Shown here piece by piece: positions 50,511 through 58,873 of a stretch of DNA of 64,000 nt. The DNA is from Nonomuraea turcica (GTDB lineage: Bacteria > Actinomycetota > Actinomycetes > Streptosporangiales > Streptosporangiaceae): the NCBI RefSeq assembly GCF_030718205.1, contig NZ_JAUZQF010000001.1, forward strand, positions 620,001-684,000, read 5' to 3'. The stretch's first letter is position 1. Every line of letters starts with the position of its first letter. A program made the position numbers and the translations under genes. A model generated the notes under the pieces. It ran no database searches and was not told the DNA's origin. It saw nothing but the letters and a program-made list of their open reading frames with translations.

Positions 50511-51530
50511 ATGATCTCCGGCGTGAAACGTGTCTGGTTATGCGCGGTAATCGCGGCGCTGGGGTTGGGTGGCGGGGTCGCCGAGGCGGCCGATGGCGTA
50601 TCCGGGGTCGACGTCAGCAATTGGACCGGCGACATCGACTGGGCAGGCGTCGCCTCCGGGGGTGGCAAGTTCGCGTTCGTCCATGCCACCGAGGGGACTG
50701 ACTACCGTAACCCGCGATTCGACGCCCAGTTCAGCGGTGCCGCGGCGGCCGGGCTGGTCCGCGGGGCATATCACTTCGCGCAACCGCACGAATCCGATGG
50801 GGTAACGCAGGCCGATTATTTCCTCCAGAACGGCGGCAGCTGGATCGCCGACGGCCAGACGTTGCAAGGGGTGCTCGATATCGAGGACAACCCCTACAAG
50901 GACAGGAACGGCAAGAACAACTGTTACGACCTGTCCACGGAAGACATGGTCGGCTGGCTCACGGACTTCACGAAGCGGTACCGGGCGCGAACCGGCCGGC
51001 ACGCCATCATCTACACCACGACGAGCTGGTGGCAGACCTGCACGGGCAACTCCACGAAGTTCAAGTCGAACCCGCTCTGGCTCGCGCGGTGGGGCAGCGA
51101 TCCCGGGGAGTTGCCGAAGAGCTGGAAGAAGCACACCTTCTGGCAGTCGGCGGACAAGGGGCCGCTGGTCGGTGGCGGTAACGCGTTCAACGGCTCGGAA
51201 TCCGAGCTCAAGGCCATGGCCAACCCGCCGGCCGAGGTGTCGGTGACGGGGGCGGCGAAGAGCAGGAGGACGTACACGGTCACCGTCGCCAACACCGGCC
51301 CGCACCCCGTCACGAACGTCAAGCTGTCCGGGCGGGCGTTCGGCGGGCAGCGGGTGGTCAAGGCGCCGGGGTGCACCTACAGCGGCACGGCGGTGCGCTG
51401 CGCGATCGCGGACCTGCCGCGCGGCAAGAAGGTGACGTTCACGTTCACCACCAAGCCGCGCACGTCGAAGGGCACGGTCGGCATCAACGTCGCCGTTGGT
51501 TCGGTGAAGCTCACTCTTAAAGCCGGATAA
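50511..51530 (+). CDS. Secreted GH25 lysozyme with C-terminal DUF11-like domain
   Basis: 339 residues. Signal peptide 1-27 (RVWLCAVIAALGLGGGVAEA). GH25 muramidase domain about 30-220 with GVDVSNWTGDIDW, FAFVHATEGTDY, GAYHFA and the catalytic acid region GVLDIEDN. The C-terminal domain (RTYTVTVANTGPHPVTNVKL) is DUF11/CARDB-like. Cleaves peptidoglycan. The next gene is another wall hydrolase 45 bp downstream. ATG 50511 lacks a clear ribosome site. Confidence 0.92.
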   Translation: MISGVKRVWLCAVIAALGLGGGVAEAADGVSGVDVSNWTGDIDWAGVASGGGKFAFVHATEGTDYRNPRFDAQFSGAAAAGLVRGAYHFAQPHESDGVTQADYFLQNGGSWIADGQTLQGVLDIEDNPYKDRNGKNNCYDLSTEDMVGWLTDFTKRYRARTGRHAIIYTTTSWWQTCTGNSTKFKSNPLWLARWGSDPGELPKSWKKHTFWQSADKGPLVGGGNAFNGSESELKAMANPPAEVSVTGAAKSRRTYTVTVANTGPHPVTNVKLSGRAFGGQRVVKAPGCTYSGTAVRCAIADLPRGKKVTFTFTTKPRTSKGTVGINVAVGSVKLTLKAG

Positions 51531-51575
51531 TGCAGGATAAATCCCGGAGCCCGACAGCAGCTGGAGGGGGACGGG

Positions 51576-52100
51576 ATGAAGCGGCGGTTAGCCGTGGCGG
51601 CGGTGTTGATCCTGCTGACCGCCACTGCTTCCATGCCGTTCGCCACGCGCGTGCTGCCGAGGATCGTGCAGATCGCGTACGAGATCGAGCGGCGCGACAT
51701 CGTGTACTCATGGGGCGGCGGCCACGCGGAGCGGCCGGGGCCGTCAAAGGGAACCTGCACGGGCTACAAGGGCCGGATCAAGCCCTGCCCGGCCGCGAAG
51801 ACCCGCGGACTCGACTGCTCGGGGTTCGCCCGGTGGGTGTACGCGCTGGCGCACGGGGAGGACGTGCTGGGGCCCGGGAACACCAATGATCACGTCCGGA
51901 GGATGCGGCGGGTCGACGCGGCGCCCGTACCCGGCGATCTTGTTTTCTTCGGCAAAATCACCGAAAAGACCGTCAAAACCCACCACGTCGGCATCTACCT
52001 GGGACAGGGCAAGATGATGAACGCGCCTGAGACCGGGGCCGTGGTGCGGATCGACGACATCTCGCGGGTGAAGGACTTCGCGGGCTTCTACCGCAACTGA
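51576..52100 (+). CDS. Secreted NlpC/P60 peptidoglycan endopeptidase
   Basis: 174 residues, GGAGGGGG before ATG 51576. Signal peptide about 1-23 (RRLAVAAVLILLTATASM). NlpC/P60 core: YSWGGGH, catalytic GLDCSGFARWVYAL (Cys), PVPGDLVFFG, and HHVGIYLGQGKMMNAPETG (His). Cleaves D-Glu-diaminopimelate links. Likely co-transcribed with the GH25 gene. Confidence 0.93.
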   Translation: MKRRLAVAAVLILLTATASMPFATRVLPRIVQIAYEIERRDIVYSWGGGHAERPGPSKGTCTGYKGRIKPCPAAKTRGLDCSGFARWVYALAHGEDVLGPGNTNDHVRRMRRVDAAPVPGDLVFFGKITEKTVKTHHVGIYLGQGKMMNAPETGAVVRIDDISRVKDFAGFYRN

Positions 52101-52178
52101 AGACCTGCCGACTCGGTATGGCTGTAACGCCTGTGGCGTGGCAAAAATTGAGAGACCCTGCGGCTACTCTGTGCCGCT

Positions 52179-52409
52179 ATGGAAAGGCGATGGGTCGGGC
52201 TCGACGGCTATGAGGTCGTGGGCGCCGTGCGGGCCGGGCGGCAGGTGCTGCGGGTGCGCCGGCACGGATGGGTCGTCGCGGACTGCTCCTCCGTGGCGGA
52301 GGTGGCCAGGCACGTCGATTTGGCCGATCTGTGCGAGATCATCGAGCTTCCCGCACGGCGGGTGGCGGAGAAGATCGTAAGGGCCGGCACCAGTTCGCAT
52401 CATCGCTGA
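52179..52409 (+). CDS. Small conserved-looking protein, unknown
   Basis: 76 residues from ATG 52179. MERRWVGLDGYEVVGAVRAG, VLRVRRHGWVVADC and LADLCEIIELPA look like a compact alpha/beta protein. No family recognised. It ends 40 bp before the tRNA gene. Confidence 0.55.
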   Translation: MERRWVGLDGYEVVGAVRAGRQVLRVRRHGWVVADCSSVAEVARHVDLADLCEIIELPARRVAEKIVRAGTSSHHR

Positions 52410-52448
52410 GTGCCGTGTATGGTTACACCTGTCCGCAGCGACGGACAG

Positions 52449-52521
52449 GCCCCTATAGCTCAGTCGGCAGAGCGTCTCCATGGTAAGGAGAAGGTCAACG
52501 GTTCGATTCCGTTTGGGGGCT
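52449..52521 (+). tRNA. tRNA-Thr (anticodon GGT)
   Basis: 73 nt folding into a full cloverleaf: acceptor GCCCCTA/TGGGGGC with discriminator T, D arm GCTC..GAGC, anticodon stem TCTCC/GGAGA with loop ATGGTAA (anticodon GGT), and T arm AACGG-TTCGATT-CCGTT. CCA is not encoded. It is the integration site of the element that follows. Confidence 0.95.
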
Positions 52522-52542
52522 CTCGCTCTGAACAGATAAAAC

Positions 52543-52576
52543 GCCCGGCCTGAGATCATCTCGGACCGGGCTTTCT
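52543..52576 (+). terminator. Rho-independent terminator after tRNA
   Basis: Stem GCCCGG (52543-52548) with CCGGGC (52566-52571), extended inside by TGAGAT/ATCTCG pairs, then CTTTCTT. Ends the tRNA transcript and lies between tRNA and the convergent integrase. Confidence 0.75.
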
Positions 52577-52616
52577 TGATCGAATGCGCCGTGAGTGCGC
52601 GGGTCTCTTGTCCCGC

Positions 52617-54308
52617 CTACCCGCTGCGTCCCTCCAGCGGGATCACCTTCGCCCGCGCTGGCATCGGCGACACCGGCTTCTTGCGGCCCTCTCGGAACGG
52701 CTCCAGCATCGCGTCCAGCATCTGCACCGGCGAATGCAGCCCGAACCACGCCCGCTCCGCCAACGCCCGCTCAGCAATCCTCTGAAGGTCGCCCCGAAGC
52801 GCCGTGCGCCACTCCGGCAAGATGTCGGTGTACGTCATCCGCATGCCCCGCATCTCCGGCGACACATGCCCCATCCGATCGTCTCGCAGCCGCAGCGGCG
52901 TCCCCAACCCGTGCAACAGGGTGCTATGGGCGTGCCGCACTTGGTGCGGGGTCAGGCCGTCCAGGAGCGGCAGCCATGACGCCACCGGCGTGTCCTCGGC
53001 CAGGTAGTGGCAGCGGATGAATCGGTCGATGATCTGCACCCGGGTCATCTGCCGCGCTTCCTCCTCCGCAACCCCCTGCTCGATCGCGAACGCCACCAGC
53101 GCGGCACGCGGCGACGCCACGTTCACGCCAAGCTTTGGCGGCCTGCGGCTGTACCCGTTCAGCGCCGGCCGCTCGTACGGGGCTCCCGGGACGGCCCGCT
53201 GCCACGCCGGGATCGGGACGCCCGGCCATGCGCTGCCGAGCTCCACCGCCACCGGCAGCGTGTCGGGGCGCCGCTGCCCGTTGCTGGTCGGGTAGCGGCC
53301 GTCTGCGGCCGGAGCCCATAGCCGGGACGAAAAGTTGCCGTTGCGGGGATGCCCGCCCTTCGGGCCGACGAAAACACACGGCAGGCCACCCTGGCAGGGC
53401 TGCTCTTTCTGCCCCTCGATCGTGACCGGCTTGCACGCGCACCGCCGCTCCGGGTGCGCCGCGATCAATTGGGTGAGCGCATTGTGCACCATCGGGGGGA
53501 GGTCCACGTCGCGGTTGGAGTCGTCCTTCGGCGGCAGCAGATACCAGCGGCTGTCGATCTCCTCCAGTTGCCAGTCGACCCGTATCCCGGCGGGCCGCAT
53601 GTACGGGCGTTGCAGCCCGACGGCCTCGCCGTACCGCAGCGCGCCGAACGTCAACAGCAGCCCCAGCACGAACTCGTCGTCACGGCCGGACAGGACGCCG
53701 AGCCGCTCCGACATCTGCAACCACTGCAACGGCTGCAGCACCGGTTTGTCAGCTCGGCGCCCGGCGGTACGCACTCCGGAGCGGCGCCCGCGGTGACGCT
53801 GACGAAGCGCCGGGTTGGAGCCGATCAACCTTTCGATGACAGCGTCGCCAAGCAGGGTGGTCAGCCGGGTGCGGGCGCCTGCGGGGACGCCGTCGCGCTC
53901 GTAGCCGGCGTCGATGAGCCGTTTCTCCCACGCGTTGACGTCTGATGCTTTGATATCGCACAGCCGCCAGTGCCCCCACTCCGGGAGGATGTACACGCGG
54001 AAGTAGTAGGCGTAGTTGTGCTGGCTTTTCAGGCCGACATCGAGGCCGACCCACCACTGCTCGAACCATTCCGTGACGGTGGATTCCCCTGTTAGGCCGG
54101 TGCTCTCGGACTCCTCCCCTTCGGCGTCTAGGAGGCCGAGTCTTGCTTTGGCTTCCTGGTTCTTGCCCCACGTGAGGGCTTCCCGTTGCGAGGCCCAGGG
54201 GTGGCCGGTTTCCGGGTTGATAGTGGTGGAGGGTTTCTTGGGTGTGCGGCCGGGGGCGTTCTTCCAGCGGACGTAGATGACTCCGTCGCGGACGAAGGTG
54301 TACGCCAT
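52617..54308 (-). CDS. int: Tyrosine recombinase/integrase
   Basis: 563 residues, longer than the usual 380-460. N-terminal arm-binding part (FVRDGVIYVRWKNAPGRTP), SAM-like core-binding domain (TVTEWFEQWWVGLDVGLK to AWEKRLIDAGY), catalytic domain with Arg in GALRYGEAVGL, HxxR in TPHQVRHAHSTLL, GHVSPEM and Tyr in RMTYTDIL. An insertion of ~130 residues between the first Arg and the HxxR box holds a Cys cluster (RCACKP, EQPCQGGLPC) that may bind zinc. Its 3' end faces the tRNA, as in many tRNA-integrating elements. Confidence 0.95.
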   Translation of the reverse strand: MAYTFVRDGVIYVRWKNAPGRTPKKPSTTINPETGHPWASQREALTWGKNQEAKARLGLLDAEGEESESTGLTGESTVTEWFEQWWVGLDVGLKSQHNYAYYFRVYILPEWGHWRLCDIKASDVNAWEKRLIDAGYERDGVPAGARTRLTTLLGDAVIERLIGSNPALRQRHRGRRSGVRTAGRRADKPVLQPLQWLQMSERLGVLSGRDDEFVLGLLLTFGALRYGEAVGLQRPYMRPAGIRVDWQLEEIDSRWYLLPPKDDSNRDVDLPPMVHNALTQLIAAHPERRCACKPVTIEGQKEQPCQGGLPCVFVGPKGGHPRNGNFSSRLWAPAADGRYPTSNGQRRPDTLPVAVELGSAWPGVPIPAWQRAVPGAPYERPALNGYSRRPPKLGVNVASPRAALVAFAIEQGVAEEEARQMTRVQIIDRFIRCHYLAEDTPVASWLPLLDGLTPHQVRHAHSTLLHGLGTPLRLRDDRMGHVSPEMRGMRMTYTDILPEWRTALRGDLQRIAERALAERAWFGLHSPVQMLDAMLEPFREGRKKPVSPMPARAKVIPLEGRSG

Positions 54309-54344
54309 CGGGGCCCTCCTGGCGGATGAGCGGTGGGGCGGACG

Positions 54345-55148
54345 CTACAGGACGCAGAGGTCGATCAACGGGTTGACGTCGATATGGATCAGCCCGCCAC
54401 ACGTTGGGGATGGCGGGGGAGCCGCAGTCGGCTGGCCAGGATCGGGCTTGGACGACGTGGGCGCCGGCGAGGGGGTGGAGCGTTCACTCGGCGTAGGCGA
54501 CGGCAGCTCTGGCCGGTCAGAGACGGTTGGGGGAGGCGGCGGCGGATCCTCGCCACCCTCGGCATCCGGCGGCGTTGTGGACCGTGTGGGGGCGGCCCGC
54601 GGGGTGGGGTTGGTTGTTGCCGAGGCTCGGGGCGTCGGCCGCCTCGAGGAGTTGCTGCCGGGTTCCGGCGCCGGGTCGTCGGAGTCGCCGGCGGCCGAGG
54701 GTGGGTCGCTGTGAGTCGGCCGGCCCGAATCGTCTTCGGCAGGTGACGGCGGCGGGGCGGTGCTGGGGTCCATGCTCATGGCGACCGTCGCCTGCGGGGC
54801 CGCTTCGCCTGGCGGGGTATCGCGGTGTAGGACGCCCGTCGCGGCCACGGCCGCGAAACCGACCGCCACGACCGCTGTGGCGCTGGCGGCCACCGTGGCG
54901 GCCCGCTGGTGTTTTCGAGCCTTGCCCTGCGCCCACTTCCATGCCGCGCCTACAAGCGCGATGGGGAGGACGGCCTGCCGGTGGTGGCGGAGGATCGGCA
55001 GGATGTAGGCGTTCCGCTCCCGATCGTGCAGTTCCTCGTCAACCTCGATGATGAGGATCCGGTCGTCACCTTCGCCTTCCCAATGGGCCACGACGGGGAA
55101 GGGCGGATCGGTCACTACTCGGATCTGCCACCGCGGCATCCGGCTCAC
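54345..55148 (-). CDS. Single-pass membrane protein with Pro/Ser/Thr-rich tail
   Basis: 267 residues from GTG 55148 (4-bp overlap with the gene upstream). Residues ~1-60 form a soluble domain (WQIRVVTDPPFPVVAHWEGEGDDRILIIEVDEEL), one membrane helix at about 90-110 (VAASATAVVAVGFAAVAATG), a ~120-residue low-complexity Pro/Ser/Thr stretch and a distinct hydrophobic end (CGGLIHIDVNPLIDLCVL). Likely surface-exposed tail. Function unknown; element-borne. Confidence 0.7.
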   Translation of the reverse strand: MSRMPRWQIRVVTDPPFPVVAHWEGEGDDRILIIEVDEELHDRERNAYILPILRHHRQAVLPIALVGAAWKWAQGKARKHQRAATVAASATAVVAVGFAAVAATGVLHRDTPPGEAAPQATVAMSMDPSTAPPPSPAEDDSGRPTHSDPPSAAGDSDDPAPEPGSNSSRRPTPRASATTNPTPRAAPTRSTTPPDAEGGEDPPPPPPTVSDRPELPSPTPSERSTPSPAPTSSKPDPGQPTAAPPPSPTCGGLIHIDVNPLIDLCVL

Positions 55149-55552
55149 GACTGCTGCCCTTTGTAGCGTTTCAGCAGTGCGCGCCACCGCTTGTCGGCCT
55201 CAGCGGGGTCGGTGACGCCGCAGGCGGGGATGGCGAGGGTGAGCTGGCGGCCGTCGATGGTGACGTCTACGGGCTGGATGTGGCCGCCATGGCAGGCCAT
55301 GGCGTCGCGTACCTCGGGCGGGGCGGTGGGAGCGTCTGCGGCGCGGAGTTCGATCTCCCGCGCGATGATCAGCTCTGCGGCGTCGAGTTCGGCGACGATC
55401 TTCTCGAAGCGGCGGCGCATGAAAATGGGGTCGTGGAATGCTTCTTCGGGAAGGTTGCGCGCGGCGGCGGCCTGGTCGTGGATCGCGTCGGCGGCGCGCT
55501 GTAGGTCGTCGATGTGCTGCTGGTCGTCAACGTTGTTGGCGATCTCTATCAC
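55145..55552 (-). CDS. Small protein, unknown, element-borne
   Basis: 135 residues from GTG 55552 with GGGGGG just upstream. N-terminal helical half (DDLQRAADAIHDQAAAARNL, KIVAELDAAELIIAREIE) and a compact second half (PVDVTIDGRQLTLAIPACGV). No family recognised. Overlaps the membrane protein gene, so the two form an operon expressed away from the repressor. Confidence 0.7.
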   Translation of the reverse strand: MIEIANNVDDQQHIDDLQRAADAIHDQAAAARNLPEEAFHDPIFMRRRFEKIVAELDAAELIIAREIELRAADAPTAPPEVRDAMACHGGHIQPVDVTIDGRQLTLAIPACGVTDPAEADKRWRALLKRYKGQQS

Positions 55553-55640
55553 CCCCCAGTGATAACCCGGGACGCTCTTTGGTCCCGAAAGGGCATTCCA
55601 CGCTCAGGAAACGCTTACGGCAACAAGAGTTCCATCATGT

Positions 55641-55670
55641 TGCAGGATTGTGATTTTGCAACTTCCTGCA
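55641..55670. promoter_or_regulatory. Inverted repeat in AT-richer gap
   Basis: TGCAGGA (55641-55647) and TCCTGCA (55664-55670), with a second overlapping pair GTTGCA/TGCAAC inside, in the 231-bp gap upstream of the 55552 gene. This gap is clearly less GC-rich than its surroundings and holds no gene; promoter or binding site likely. Confidence 0.35.
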
Positions 55671-55783
55671 CTGCTTCAACGCGGGGCGGTTGCCGTCATT
55701 ATGGAGCACGCACGTGAAAAGCGCATACGACCTCCGCGAATGGCGCTCTTTGCCTACCGGCGGGAGATTGTCACGAATTTCGG

Positions 55784-56245
55784 CTAAGACGTTTTCCGAA
55801 ATTGTTTCACGTCCGCATTCGGGCGGGGGTCCTCTTCCTCTTCTGCCCGGAGAGCCGCTCGCAGAGAGATGATCACGTGGCGGCGGACGCGCTCCGGCAG
55901 GTCCCGCATCTCCCAGAGTTGCCGCTCGTGCGGGTCGGTGTATGGGGAAGGCTCGACGGGGGCGCTCGCCTCGTCCGGGGATTCCCGCCGGATGGGGAGT
56001 TCGTCGGGGGTGGCGACACCCGCGAAGACCATCATTTCGCCGAGTGTGTAGCCGAGGGCCTTACCGATGCCTCGAAGGGCATCGAGGGCGGGGACGACTT
56101 CATCGTTGAGAGCGCGGGACACGATTGACAGGTTGATTCCGGCATCGCGGGCGAGTCTCGTTGAGCCGCCGCGGCCACTGTAGCCACGCCGGTCCATCTG
56201 TTCCCGCAGCCACGCACCGAACCCGCGACCAGGCGTTTTGCTCAC
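55784..56245 (-). CDS. XRE-type phage repressor (putative)
   Basis: 153 residues from GTG 56245 (TTG 56251 possible). Helix-turn-helix: FGAWLREQMDRRGYSG, STRLARDAGINLSIVSRALNDEVVPALDALRGIGKALGYTLGEMM, followed by an acidic linker and a basic helical C-terminus. Divergent from the Cro-like gene at 56458 with three identical operators between, the first covering its own start codon, which suggests autoregulation and control of lysogeny. Confidence 0.85.
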   Translation of the reverse strand: MSKTPGRGFGAWLREQMDRRGYSGRGGSTRLARDAGINLSIVSRALNDEVVPALDALRGIGKALGYTLGEMMVFAGVATPDELPIRRESPDEASAPVEPSPYTDPHERQLWEMRDLPERVRRHVIISLRAALRAEEEEDPRPNADVKQFRKTS

Positions 56246-56434
56246 GAGCAAGCATGATACTCCGTTGACTGCTGCCGCGACACGCTCCCGTGAGCGAGTA
56301 GCACCTGGCCATCTGCAAATTCGCCGCTATAACCCCATGTCAGGACGATTTGGACACAACAAAAGAATCTTGAAATTGTTCTTGCTTGCCAGCAAGCAAG
56401 AGGGCTACGGTGAATCCTGCTTGCTCACAAGCAA
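56238..56434. promoter_or_regulatory. Three TTGCT-N4-AGCAA operators, divergent control region
   Basis: Perfect palindromes with identical spacing: TTGCTCACGAGCAA (56238-56251), TTGCTTGCCAGCAA (56382-56395) and TTGCTCACAAGCAA (56421-56434). The first overlaps the repressor start; the second and third flank a possible rightward promoter (TTGCTT-N18-TACGGT) for the Cro-like gene. This is the layout of a phage immunity switch. Confidence 0.8.
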
Positions 56435-56457
56435 ATTCTCTATCTGGAGGAGGCCTA

Positions 56458-56718
56458 ATGGCGCGGATCAAGCTGCGCCGCCCCGAGTTCGAACGGAGGG
56501 CGGCCACCTGCGGGCTCGACTCCCAGCGAGAGCAGGCCGCCGCACTCGGGGTGCACGAGTCCATCCACAGCCGCGCCCTCAACGGCCGCATCACCCTGAG
56601 CGCCCCATACGTGATCGGCGTACTGCGACTGCTGGGCTCAGACCAACTCCGCGCCGAAATCGACGCAGTCTTCGACGTCCCCGCCAACGACACCGAGACG
56701 GCGCAGGCGGCGTCATGA
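56458..56718 (+). CDS. Small HTH (Cro-like) protein
   Basis: 86 residues, strong GGAGGAGG site 5 bp upstream of ATG 56458. Sequence LRRPEFERRAATCGLDSQREQAAALGVHESIHSRALNGRITLSAPYVIGVLRLLG resembles XRE-type helix-turn-helix used by short actinophage early regulators. First gene rightward of the immunity region; overlaps the next gene by 4 bp. Confidence 0.75.
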   Translation: MARIKLRRPEFERRAATCGLDSQREQAAALGVHESIHSRALNGRITLSAPYVIGVLRLLGSDQLRAEIDAVFDVPANDTETAQAAS

Positions 56719-57065
56719 CCCGCCCCGCCCTGCACACCGTCGCCGAGGCCGTGCCGATCCTCCGCAAATCCAAATCGTGGATCTACGCGGCGATGCGCGA
56801 CAGGCGCATCCCCTACACCGAGGTCGGCTCGAACAAGTTCCTGTCCGACGCCGACATCGCCGAAATCCTCCGCAAGGGCGCACGGCCAGCGAAAGCCAAA
56901 CCCGAACGGCGCCCCAGCGAAACGGCCAAACAGAAGCCACAGCGGACCGCCCCGGCTCCACAACCCGCGCGGCGCCCGCGCCCGCGAGGAACAGGGCCGA
57001 CCGCTATTCCGCAGGCCGACCCGACCGCCAGCCGCAAATACCGGCCACCCATGCCAGCCGCCTGA
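56715..57065 (+). CDS. Helix-turn-helix (excisionase-like) protein
   Basis: 116 residues. N-terminal MerR/Xis-like winged helix (LHTVAEAVPILRKSKSWIYAAMRDRRIPYTEVGSNKFLSDADIAEIL), then a basic Pro/Ala-rich tail (KAKPERRPSETAKQKPQ). Position behind the Cro-like gene and the fold suggest an excisionase/recombination directionality factor or early regulator. Confidence 0.75.
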   Translation: MTRPALHTVAEAVPILRKSKSWIYAAMRDRRIPYTEVGSNKFLSDADIAEILRKGARPAKAKPERRPSETAKQKPQRTAPAPQPARRPRPRGTGPTAIPQADPTASRKYRPPMPAA

Positions 57066-57155
57066 AAAGCCGGCGGGGCCTGAACCGATTCCGGCGGCCA
57101 GGCCCCGCACACAACACGATCCCGCATCCCTACTCGAGCACAGGAAGCGATAACC

Positions 57156-57734
57156 GTGACAACGATTCTCTCAGAGCCCGTCAAGAGCAGCATCTCCACC
57201 AACCAGGCCCCAGCAGACGGGATCCCCGCCGTACTCCGGCGGGCAGCCGCCGAGATCACCGCCCTGCCGCATGTGATGGTGGTCGCCGGAGACCTCCACC
57301 ACGCCCTCACCCGGGCCAGCGGCGGCGACTACCACCTCGCCCAGGCAAGTCTCGAAGCGCTCGCCGCCCACCTCGCCACCTGGGGAGTCGGGGACTGGGT
57401 GCGCCGCTGGAGCAAAGCCCGCCACCGCGACACCGTCGCCGCCCAGCTCCACACGGCGGCCGACGCCCAGCCGGACACGCCGGAGGTAGCGGTCGCACTG
57501 CGCCGCGCGGCCCGCTACGCCAGTCCGCCGGTCAACGACAGCCTGGCCGGAGCCCTCCACCAGGCCACCCCGGACCGGGACGTCCGGTTGGAGGCCGTCG
57601 AGGCGCTCGCCCAGACGCTGCGCCGCCACGTGCGGGACCTGCGCGTGTGGGACGCCACCCGCAGCCGCGCCCGCGTGGCCGCCGGTCTGCGGAACGCCGC
57701 CGCCCGCGTCGAGGCCGCGGGGGTGGCCAAGTGA
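57156..57734 (+). CDS. Element protein, unknown
   Basis: 192 residues from GTG 57156, helical: PAVLRRAAAEITALPHVMVV, GGDYHLAQASLEALAAHLATWGVGDWVRRW, and two similar segments AVALRRAARYASPPVN and AAGLRNAAARVEAAG, hinting at an internal repeat. DUF6197-like in style but not assigned. Starts a run of coupled small genes. Confidence 0.7.
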   Translation: MTTILSEPVKSSISTNQAPADGIPAVLRRAAAEITALPHVMVVAGDLHHALTRASGGDYHLAQASLEALAAHLATWGVGDWVRRWSKARHRDTVAAQLHTAADAQPDTPEVAVALRRAARYASPPVNDSLAGALHQATPDRDVRLEAVEALAQTLRRHVRDLRVWDATRSRARVAAGLRNAAARVEAAGVAK

Positions 57735-57973
57735 ACCGCGCACTCACCACGCTCGCGGCCTGCGCCGCCGTCCACCGCAACACCCCGGTCGGGGCCTCGT
57801 TGGAGACGGCGCTGATCGCCGCCGTCATCGCCGACCAGCACCCGATCCCCGAGATGGAGGCGGTGCGGCTGGCCGAGAAGGACCGGTGGGACGACCGGGT
57901 CCGAGTCGCGTCCCGCTGCGCCCGCCTGCTCATCGACGAGGCGCACCTCGAGCTGCAGGCGGTGACCGCATGA
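57731..57973 (+). CDS. Small element protein, unknown
   Basis: 80 residues from GTG 57731, overlapping its neighbours by 4 bp on both sides. Helical; contains VGASLETALIAAVIADQHPI and RVRVASRCARLLIDEAHLEL. No family recognised. Confidence 0.6.
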   Translation: MNRALTTLAACAAVHRNTPVGASLETALIAAVIADQHPIPEMEAVRLAEKDRWDDRVRVASRCARLLIDEAHLELQAVTA

Positions 57974-58236
57974 CCACCAGCCTGCCTGCCGAGTGGGCAC
58001 CCACGCCGGGCGACACCGTCACCCGCGCCGGCAGCGACGGGACATGGATCGTCCGCGGCTGGGAGGACGACGACTTCGTGTGGGTTCACCGACCGGACGT
58101 GCGCATGGTGCCGAAGGTGGGGCGCAACACCGGCGGCATGGTGGATCTCGCCGGGTGGCGGGACGAGCCCGAGCACGAGGAACTGGCCGCGGTCGCCGAG
58201 CTGCGGCCCGTCGAGGCTACGGCGGTGACGCGATGA
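57970..58236 (+). CDS. Small element protein, unknown
   Basis: 88 residues. WAPTPGDTVTRAGSDGTWIV and DDDFVWVHRPDVRMVPKVGR suggest a small SH3-like beta barrel. 4-bp overlaps both sides. No assigned function. Confidence 0.6.
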   Translation: MTTSLPAEWAPTPGDTVTRAGSDGTWIVRGWEDDDFVWVHRPDVRMVPKVGRNTGGMVDLAGWRDEPEHEELAAVAELRPVEATAVTR

Positions 58237-58496
58237 GCCGCCTGCCCACAGTGCCCGTGGACGCCGTCAACGTCAAGCGCGAGCACCTCATCCCCGTCGA
58301 CGGCATGGTCGCCAAGGTCACCTCGGTGGACAAAACCCGACCGGGCAGGCGCGCCATCTACTGGCAGCAGGTCGACGCGAAGCCCGGCCAGACCCCGGTG
58401 ACTGGGGTGCTGCCGGTCCGCGAGGACGGCGAGGTGCTGTGCATCCGCGTCTCCGACTGGCTGGACTTCCTGGAGCGCGAGGCGGTGACCCGATGA
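58233..58496 (+). CDS. Small element protein, unknown
   Basis: 87 residues. HLIPVDGMVAKVTSVDKTRP and TGVLPVREDGEVLCIRVSDW look like beta-rich structure similar in style to the previous gene. 4-bp overlaps both sides. Confidence 0.6.
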   Translation: MSRLPTVPVDAVNVKREHLIPVDGMVAKVTSVDKTRPGRRAIYWQQVDAKPGQTPVTGVLPVREDGEVLCIRVSDWLDFLEREAVTR

Positions 58497-58873
58497 CGCA
58501 CCTTTGGGACGCCGACCACCCGTACTACGCGAAGCAGGGCAACTTCTACGTCGCCCCAGCCGACTGGGACCGCGAAGGCATCCACCGCAGGTACGCCTCC
58601 TGGCACGAGTTCATGGAGGCGCGCGGCGGCTCCGACCCCGACTGCGCGCTCGTCTACCGCTGGGACTGGAACATCGGCGAGAACGGCGAGCCGGACACCT
58701 TGGACGTGTTCTGGATCATCCAGGGCAACGCCATCTGCCAGTCCAGCACCGTGACCGTCACCCGCGGCGACGAGCCCGCCGTCCGTGCCTGGCTCGCTGA
58801 GCGAGCCCGCACTATCGCCGCGATCTGGGCGCCCGTCCTCGCCGATCTCAACGCGAGAGGCGGCCAGCCGTGA
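58493..58873 (+). CDS. Element protein, unknown
   Basis: 126 residues, acidic and Trp-rich: ADHPYYAKQGNFYVAP, YASWHEFMEARGGSDPDCALVYRWDWN, LDVFWIIQGNAICQSSTVTV, then a C-terminal helix. Conserved-looking type in actinophages. Function unknown. Confidence 0.65.
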   Translation: MTHLWDADHPYYAKQGNFYVAPADWDREGIHRRYASWHEFMEARGGSDPDCALVYRWDWNIGENGEPDTLDVFWIIQGNAICQSSTVTVTRGDEPAVRAWLAERARTIAAIWAPVLADLNARGGQP

